This document shows positions 59,893 to 64,000 of a DNA stretch of 64,000 nt, in pieces. The translations under genes were made by a program, and so were the position numbers. Position 1 is the stretch's first letter. Each line of letters starts with the position of its first letter. The DNA comes from Microlunatus speluncae. GTDB lineage: Bacteria > Actinomycetota > Actinomycetes > Propionibacteriales > Propionibacteriaceae. The notes under the pieces are model-generated. The model was not told the origin of the DNA and made no database searches. It saw only the letters and a program-made list of their open reading frames with translations. The stretch is from positions 186,001 through 250,000 of the forward strand of contig NZ_VKCZ01000008.1 of NCBI RefSeq assembly GCF_009299835.1, read 5' to 3'.

Positions 59893-60786
59893 TCATAGCT
59901 GCCCGGCGAGCTCCTCGGCTCCGGCCCGGGCGAGCTCGATGGCGCGGGTGGCGAGCGGCGAACGGGTGCGTCCGGCCGGCCAGTAGAGATACCAGGTGCT
60001 GGCGGGAGCCGGCCGTAGCGGGTGGATGGTGAGCCGGTCGTCGGACCAGGCGTCGGAGCCGTGCAGGGCCAGCCAGGGCAGGACTGCCGAGCCGATGCCG
60101 GCCCGCACCATGGCCACGATCGTGTCGTGGCCGGTGGTACGGAACACGATCCTGGGCCGGGCGCCGGCGGCGACGAGTTCGCGTTCCAGCCAGCGCTGAT
60201 GCTGATTGGCCGGCCAGGCGACCAGCGGGGCGTCGTCCAGCCGCGGCACCGCCACCGGTCCCGCGGGAAACGTGCCGGCGCCGGCCACCAACAGATACGG
60301 CTCGTCGAACAGTTCGGCGTGCTCGACGTCGCCGTCGATCCGGGCGTAGTGGAACAACAGGTCGAGCTCGCCGAGCTGCGGATCCTCCGGCCCCACCTCG
60401 TGCAACCGGACGTCGCAGCCGGGATGCTCGGCGAGCAGCCCGCGGATCACGGCCGGCAGGATGACCGTGGTCGCGCCCTGAAAGGTGCCGATGTCGATCC
60501 GGCCCGCGCCGGCCCGGAACCGCTCGACCGCGTCGGTCAGCCGCTCCGCCCTGGTCAGCAGGTCGCGTCCGTGGGCGAGGACCACCTCGCCCAGCGGCGT
60601 GATCCGTACCGGACGAGGACCTCCGGGCCGGTCGAACACGGCACCACCGACGGCCTTCTCCAGCGCGGCGATCTGCTGGCTCACCGACGACTGGGTGTAG
60701 CCGAGCCGGTCAGCCGCCCGGCCGAAGGTGCCTTCCTCGGCGATGGCAGCCAGGGTCCGCAGGTGGCGCAGCTCGAGGTCAACCAT
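59893..60786 (-). CDS. LysR-family transcriptional regulator
   Basis: The 297-residue protein has the N-terminal winged helix (MVDLELRHLRTLAAIAEEGT, RAADRLGYTQSSVSQQIAAL) and a C-terminal LysR substrate-binding domain (about 90-297, RIDIGTFQGATTVILPAVIR). The ATG at 60786 matches the family start; the frame is open ten codons upstream. It is divergent from an alpha/beta hydrolase (111 bp between), its likely target. Confidence 0.92.
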   Translation of the reverse strand: MVDLELRHLRTLAAIAEEGTFGRAADRLGYTQSSVSQQIAALEKAVGGAVFDRPGGPRPVRITPLGEVVLAHGRDLLTRAERLTDAVERFRAGAGRIDIGTFQGATTVILPAVIRGLLAEHPGCDVRLHEVGPEDPQLGELDLLFHYARIDGDVEHAELFDEPYLLVAGAGTFPAGPVAVPRLDDAPLVAWPANQHQRWLERELVAAGARPRIVFRTTGHDTIVAMVRAGIGSAVLPWLALHGSDAWSDDRLTIHPLRPAPASTWYLYWPAGRTRSPLATRAIELARAGAEELAGQL

Positions 60787-60896
60787 GTTCGAGAGCATAG
60801 CCAAGGGCGATCGCATCCATCGGAATCAATCGCTTTTCAGGATGAGCTCACGCCTCTAGATTCGTGGACATGGTGAACCAAGATCAGGAAGCGCCG

Positions 60897-61832
60897 ATGA
60901 TCGATCGCCGGCTGCGACTCGTGCCGGTCAACGGGGTCGACCTGTGCGTCGAGACGTTCGGCGAGCCGGCCGACCCGGCGGTGTTGTTGATCATGGGCGG
61001 CGGAGCCTCGATGGACTGGTGGGAGGACGAGTTCTGTGAGCGGCTGGCGGCGGGGTCGCGGTTCGTGATCCGGTACGACCACCGCGACACCGGTCAGTCG
61101 GTCAGCTATCCGCCCGGCCGGCCGGGATACACCTCGCGGGAGTTGATCACCGACCCGATCGGGGTGCTCGACGCCCTCGGCCTGGCCCGGGCCCATGTCG
61201 TCGGCCTGTCGATGGGCGGCGGGATCGCCCTGTCCCTGGCCCACGACTTCGCCGATCGGTTGGCGTCGCTGACCGTGCTGGGGACCAGCCCGGGTGGCGA
61301 CGGGCTGCCGCCGATGTCGGACGAACTGCGGGCCGCCTTCTCCGGCGGGATGGCCGAGCCGGACTGGTCCGACCGGGCGTCGGTGATCGACTATCTGCTG
61401 GCGGACGCCCGGCTGTACGCGGCCCCCTCGCGGACGTTCGAGGAGGAGGCGATGAGGGCGTTCCTCGGCCGGGTCTACGACCGCACCGTCAACATGGCCT
61501 CGGTCATGAACCACTTCATCGCCCCCGGCGTCGGCGAGTCCGACCGGGACCTCGGCACGCTGACCGTGCCGACCCTGGTGCTGCACGGCACCGAGGACCC
61601 GCTGTTTCCGTACCAGCACGGACAGGCGCTGGCCGCGGCGATCCCGGGCGCCCGGCTGGTGCCGCTGGAACGGACCGGCCACGAGATCCCCGAGGTGGCC
61701 TGGGACGTCGCGATCCCGGAGATCCTGCGACACACCGCCGGCCAACTCGGCCCGCCGACCGAGGTCGATCAGCCGACGAGGCCCAGCCTGGCCGCGTCGA
61801 GCAGATCGGAGAGCTGCCGGGAGGGCCCGTAG
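60897..61832 (+). CDS. Alpha/beta hydrolase
   Basis: The 311-residue protein has LRLVPVNGVDLCVETFGEPA, oxyanion-hole region LLIMGGGASMDWW, nucleophile elbow HVVGLSMGGGIALSLAHD (Ser), Asp in LVLHGTEDPLFPYQHG and His in ERTGHEIPEVAWD. It is a typical aclacinomycin methylesterase/haloperoxidase-like fold; substrate unknown. AGGA lies 7 nt before the ATG at 60897; an ATG at 60870 is possible. It is probably regulated by the divergent LysR protein. Its last 64 bp overlap the convergent next gene. Confidence 0.9.
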   Translation: MIDRRLRLVPVNGVDLCVETFGEPADPAVLLIMGGGASMDWWEDEFCERLAAGSRFVIRYDHRDTGQSVSYPPGRPGYTSRELITDPIGVLDALGLARAHVVGLSMGGGIALSLAHDFADRLASLTVLGTSPGGDGLPPMSDELRAAFSGGMAEPDWSDRASVIDYLLADARLYAAPSRTFEEEAMRAFLGRVYDRTVNMASVMNHFIAPGVGESDRDLGTLTVPTLVLHGTEDPLFPYQHGQALAAAIPGARLVPLERTGHEIPEVAWDVAIPEILRHTAGQLGPPTEVDQPTRPSLAASSRSESCREGP

Positions 61833-62320
61833 CCGAAGCCCAGGTGCATCGACCGGCTCAGCACGGCGGGATTCCTGGCGACGGCGGCCTCCGTCAGGGT
61901 GTAGTTGACGGGCGCCGGGAAACGGATCAAGCGGTGACTCATGTCCTTCACGGTGACGGACTGGATGTCTTCCCAGCCGACGTCGATGACGGCGGTCCAA
62001 TTGCCGTGACGATACTGCTGTTCGGCGAACCGGTCGAGGGTGAGGACCAGCCGGCGCGGCCGAAGCAGGAGCCGGAGCGTCGAGACCAGCCCGGCCACGC
62101 CGACGATCACGCCGAGCACCCCGACCGGCAGGAAGGTGTCGAGCCGGCCGAACTCGATCCACTTGACCACAACGGGCCAGCCGAGCAAGACGCAGCCGAC
62201 GAGGAGGCCGAGGGAGAGGAGCGCGTACAGCAGGAGCCGCCGTTTCCGGATCGGCACGACCGCCGCCTGCCCCTGAGCCAGCGCTTGGAACTGCTCGCCG
62301 TACCCTCCCGCACCGAACAC
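61769..62320 (-). CDS. Two-helix membrane protein of unknown function
   Basis: The 183-residue product has two membrane helices (LLLYALLSLGLLVGCVLLGW; LPVGVLGVIVGVAGLVSTLR) followed by a beta-rich region with WTAVIDVGWEDIQSVTVKDM, a PH-like pattern of the kind seen in DUF304/YcxB-type proteins. Its 3' end overlaps the convergent hydrolase gene by 64 bp. Function unknown. Confidence 0.6.
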   Translation of the reverse strand: MFGAGGYGEQFQALAQGQAAVVPIRKRRLLLYALLSLGLLVGCVLLGWPVVVKWIEFGRLDTFLPVGVLGVIVGVAGLVSTLRLLLRPRRLVLTLDRFAEQQYRHGNWTAVIDVGWEDIQSVTVKDMSHRLIRFPAPVNYTLTEAAVARNPAVLSRSMHLGFGYGPSRQLSDLLDAARLGLVG

Positions 62321-62382
62321 CCGCCAGACACTAGCGAATTGCGCGGGTCACCGGAGAGTTGCCCGTCCATCGCCCAGGAGAG

Positions 62383-62862
62383 CTAGTCCGTCCCCGACAG
62401 ACTGGCTGTGAAGGACACGCGTCGAGTCGGCTGGCTGCAGTCGAGGATGGCCAAGGTGGTGAGTTCAACACTGTCCCCCGAGCGGACCGAATGTCCGTCA
62501 CTCGTTCGAGTGACATGCGGACGATACCGGTCTCCGTTGTACGCCGGTCTGTCTGACATCGCGCCGGCTCGAAGCGCACCCTCGAGCAGGCGAACGTGCA
62601 GTCGTTGGAGTACGGCTGACGCTTCGATGGTCGAGACCTCGACCGTGCCGTCCTGGCCGAACAAGGCATCGCCGGTGGAGGTCGCCGTGATCGGGCCGGT
62701 GACGGCCGCGATCTCAGTGATCATCGACTCCACTGCCGCCGATCGGTCGTCCGGCACCAGGAATTTCGGCAGCACAGTGAGGTGGAGGGGGACCGTGCCT
62801 TGCTCGAACTGGTCCCCCGCGCTGATCGGCACCAGCGGAGCGATCACCACCAAGCTGAGCAT
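62383..62862 (-). CDS. 2H phosphoesterase (2'-5' RNA ligase-like) family protein
   Basis: The 159-residue protein has both HxT motifs of the 2H superfamily: HLTVL (His27) and HVTRT (His116), spaced as in LigT-like phosphoesterases. These act on 2',3'-cyclic or 2'-5' phosphodiester bonds in RNA or nucleotides. There is no linked RNA-repair gene. The start is an ATG at 62862. Confidence 0.78.
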   Translation of the reverse strand: MLSLVVIAPLVPISAGDQFEQGTVPLHLTVLPKFLVPDDRSAAVESMITEIAAVTGPITATSTGDALFGQDGTVEVSTIEASAVLQRLHVRLLEGALRAGAMSDRPAYNGDRYRPHVTRTSDGHSVRSGDSVELTTLAILDCSQPTRRVSFTASLSGTD

Positions 62863-62915
62863 CCCCGAAGGCTAACGGACCCGCTCATCGGCGCGCCGCG
62901 TTCTAGGGTGCAGGG

Positions 62916-63003
62916 GTGGCTCTACCGCTGGAAGCAGTGGTCTTCGACGTGGCCGACGCGCACGATGTGGCCACAGGGGTTTCAGCGACGACGGGAGTCA
63001 CCG
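62916..63003 (+). pseudogene. Possible VOC-protein N-terminal remnant
   Basis: Starting with GTG at 62916, the frame reads VALPLEAVVFDVADAHDVAT, which looks like the first strand and turn of a VOC protein (xLEAVVFDVADP-type). It then loses similarity at about 62975 and runs on without a sensible product. It may be the 5' scrap of a deleted gene next to the serine hydrolase. Weakly supported. Confidence 0.3.
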
Positions 63004-64000
63004 ATGAGCACCACCACCATCGAATCCGGAGGGCTTGCAGGAATCGAGCGCTGGCTGGACGAGCAGTTCGCCCGCATGGTCGCCGCAGCTGACATTCCCG
63101 GCGCTGCGGTTGCGGTGCTGGCGGGTGACGAGGCACTCGAGCGGGCTGCCGGGGTGCTGAACCTGCGCACCGGGGTGGCCGCGACCACTGATTCCGTGTT
63201 CCAGATCGGTTCGATCACCAAGGTGTGGACCGCGACCCTGGTGATGCAGCTCGTTGACGACGGCCTGCTCGACCTGGATGCGCCGGTTCGCACCTACCTG
63301 CCGAACTTCCGCGCCGCCAGCGACGAGGCGAGCGCGGTCATCACGCCGCGGCACCTGCTCACCCACACCAGCGGCTTGGAAGGCGACTTCTTCGTCGAGG
63401 TCGGCCGGGGCGACGACGTGATCCAGCGGTACTGCGACGAGATCCTGCCCGACGTCCCGCAGCTCTTCCCGCCGGGCACCCTGTTCTCGTACTGCAACAC
63501 GGGCTTCATCATGCTCGGCCGGATCGTCGAAGTGCTCAGGAAGCAGCACTACAACGACGTCCTGCTCGAACGACTGGCCGAACCCCTCGGGCTGCGAGCG
63601 GTTTCACCGCGCGCCGACGACGCGATCCTGCACCGGGCGGCGGTCGGACATCTGCGCTCCGACGGGAAGTGGCTGCCGGCTCGTGCCTGGGCCGCCGGTT
63701 ACGCCGGCATGCCGGCGGGCTCGATGCTGGCGATGACGGCGGCCGACCTGCTGAGATTCGCCCAGAGCCACGTCGATGGCAGCACCACGACCCTTTCTGG
63801 AGCAGCGAGCCGGGCCATGAGGACGGCCCAGGTCGAAGTGCCCTCGCCCGACGGGTTGGAGGCACGCTGGGGGCTGGGCTGGGCAGTCGAGCACTGGCCG
63901 GGCGGCCTGGTGATCGGCCACGACGGCGGAACGATCGGGCAGAGCGCGTACCTCAGGCTCGCCCCTGAGCACGGCGTCGCCGTCGCCCTGCTCACCAACG
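63004..64000 (+). CDS. Serine hydrolase (beta-lactamase class C-like), 3' end off the window
   Basis: About 332 residues are visible. The catalytic motifs are SITK (Ser70, Lys73), YCN at 163 (FSYCNTGF), and the HxG-type HDGGTIGQ near the right edge. LAAPVRT-like and PRHLLTHTSGLEGDF segments are typical of the EstB/class C esterase-lactamase group. There is no signal peptide. It is unrelated in detail to the serine hydrolase at 32127. Substrate unknown. The end lies beyond 64000. Confidence 0.87.
   Translation, partial: MSTTTIESGGLAGIERWLDEQFARMVAAADIPGAAVAVLAGDEALERAAGVLNLRTGVAATTDSVFQIGSITKVWTATLVMQLVDDGLLDLDAPVRTYLPNFRAASDEASAVITPRHLLTHTSGLEGDFFVEVGRGDDVIQRYCDEILPDVPQLFPPGTLFSYCNTGFIMLGRIVEVLRKQHYNDVLLERLAEPLGLRAVSPRADDAILHRAAVGHLRSDGKWLPARAWAAGYAGMPAGSMLAMTAADLLRFAQSHVDGSTTTLSGAASRAMRTAQVEVPSPDGLEARWGLGWAVEHWPGGLVIGHDGGTIGQSAYLRLAPEHGVAVALLTN

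Noticed and set aside
1..64000. tRNA, rRNA or CRISPR arrays
   Set aside because: I looked through the intergenic regions for tRNA-like ends, tandem short repeats with spacers and rRNA segments and saw none; all intergenic repeats are hairpin or REP types without regular spacers.

Overview
The window is one contiguous piece of a high-GC (roughly 70%) actinobacterial chromosome. Several features point to Actinomycetota: strong Shine-Dalgarno sites mixed with leaderless-looking starts, frequent GTG/TTG starts, actinobacterial LexA-type and IdeR/DtxR-type boxes, and gene order. A proS / DUF4439 / rimP / nusA / ylxR block and a dxr / rip1 / ispG / GNAT block lie on the same strand about 16 kb apart. 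This matches their order in Mycobacterium tuberculosis (Rv2870c-Rv2867c and Rv2845c-Rv2840c). Gene content suggests a soil-type relative such as Propionibacteriaceae (Microlunatus-like), but that placement is inference. I see no rRNA, tRNA, CRISPR array, intact insertion sequence or prophage.

Layout. 1-8.3 kb: a partial GH39 glycosidase, then the translation/transcription block (ylxR, nusA, rimP, proS). That block is interrupted between nusA and ylxR by a vapBC pair and a frameshifted methyltransferase, and infB is missing downstream. 8.4-12.7 kb: an ArsR-SRPBCC-VOC operon, a RIO-type kinase behind a hairpin leader, an autoregulated RHH-VOC pair, and an iron-box-controlled siderophore-binding lipoprotein. 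12.7-16.8 kb: an aldonate/uronate-type catabolic operon (RraA-like, enolase-superfamily dehydratase, UxuA-like) with a divergent IclR regulator. 16.8-24 kb: a phosphotransferase-fold protein, a PQQ-type sugar dehydrogenase lipoprotein, a ferritin-like diiron pair behind an IdeR-type box, an ECF41-type sigma factor, and a second enolase-superfamily enzyme. 24-28.7 kb: GNAT, ispG, rip1 and dxr (MEP isoprenoid pathway and site-2 protease). 29-34.5 kb: a DUF222/HNH protein with an SOS box on its start codon, and mixed accessory genes.

35-36.3 kb holds a small low-GC insertion between an AraC regulator and its probable VOC partner, bounded by a 48-bp direct repeat of the araC 3' end. 37-48 kb: an FAD oxidoreductase with a coupled DUF4185-like protein, a LOG-like protein, UbiA, arylamine N-acetyltransferase, quinone oxidoreductase, CDF transporter and MalQ. 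48.8-52.6 kb: nrdA-nrdB. The small subunit has Glu and Phe where classical R2 has Asp and the radical Tyr, the signature of class Ic (Mn/Fe) ribonucleotide reductase. 53-64 kb: a TrmH-type methyltransferase, a TetR regulator facing two coupled PH-domain membrane proteins, PEBP, a PCD-VOC fusion, an alpha/beta hydrolase that has lost its nucleophile elbow, LysR with a divergent hydrolase, a 2H phosphoesterase and a partial serine hydrolase.

The intergenic DNA is unusually rich in structured repeats. Short REP-like units recur at least six times. A composite two-hairpin element occurs twice in opposite orientation. A 136-bp element has 31-bp terminal inverted repeats, and several very stable hairpins share sequence. 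These repeats, the inserted cassette and the hairpin-occluded ribosome sites are the parts least explained by known families.
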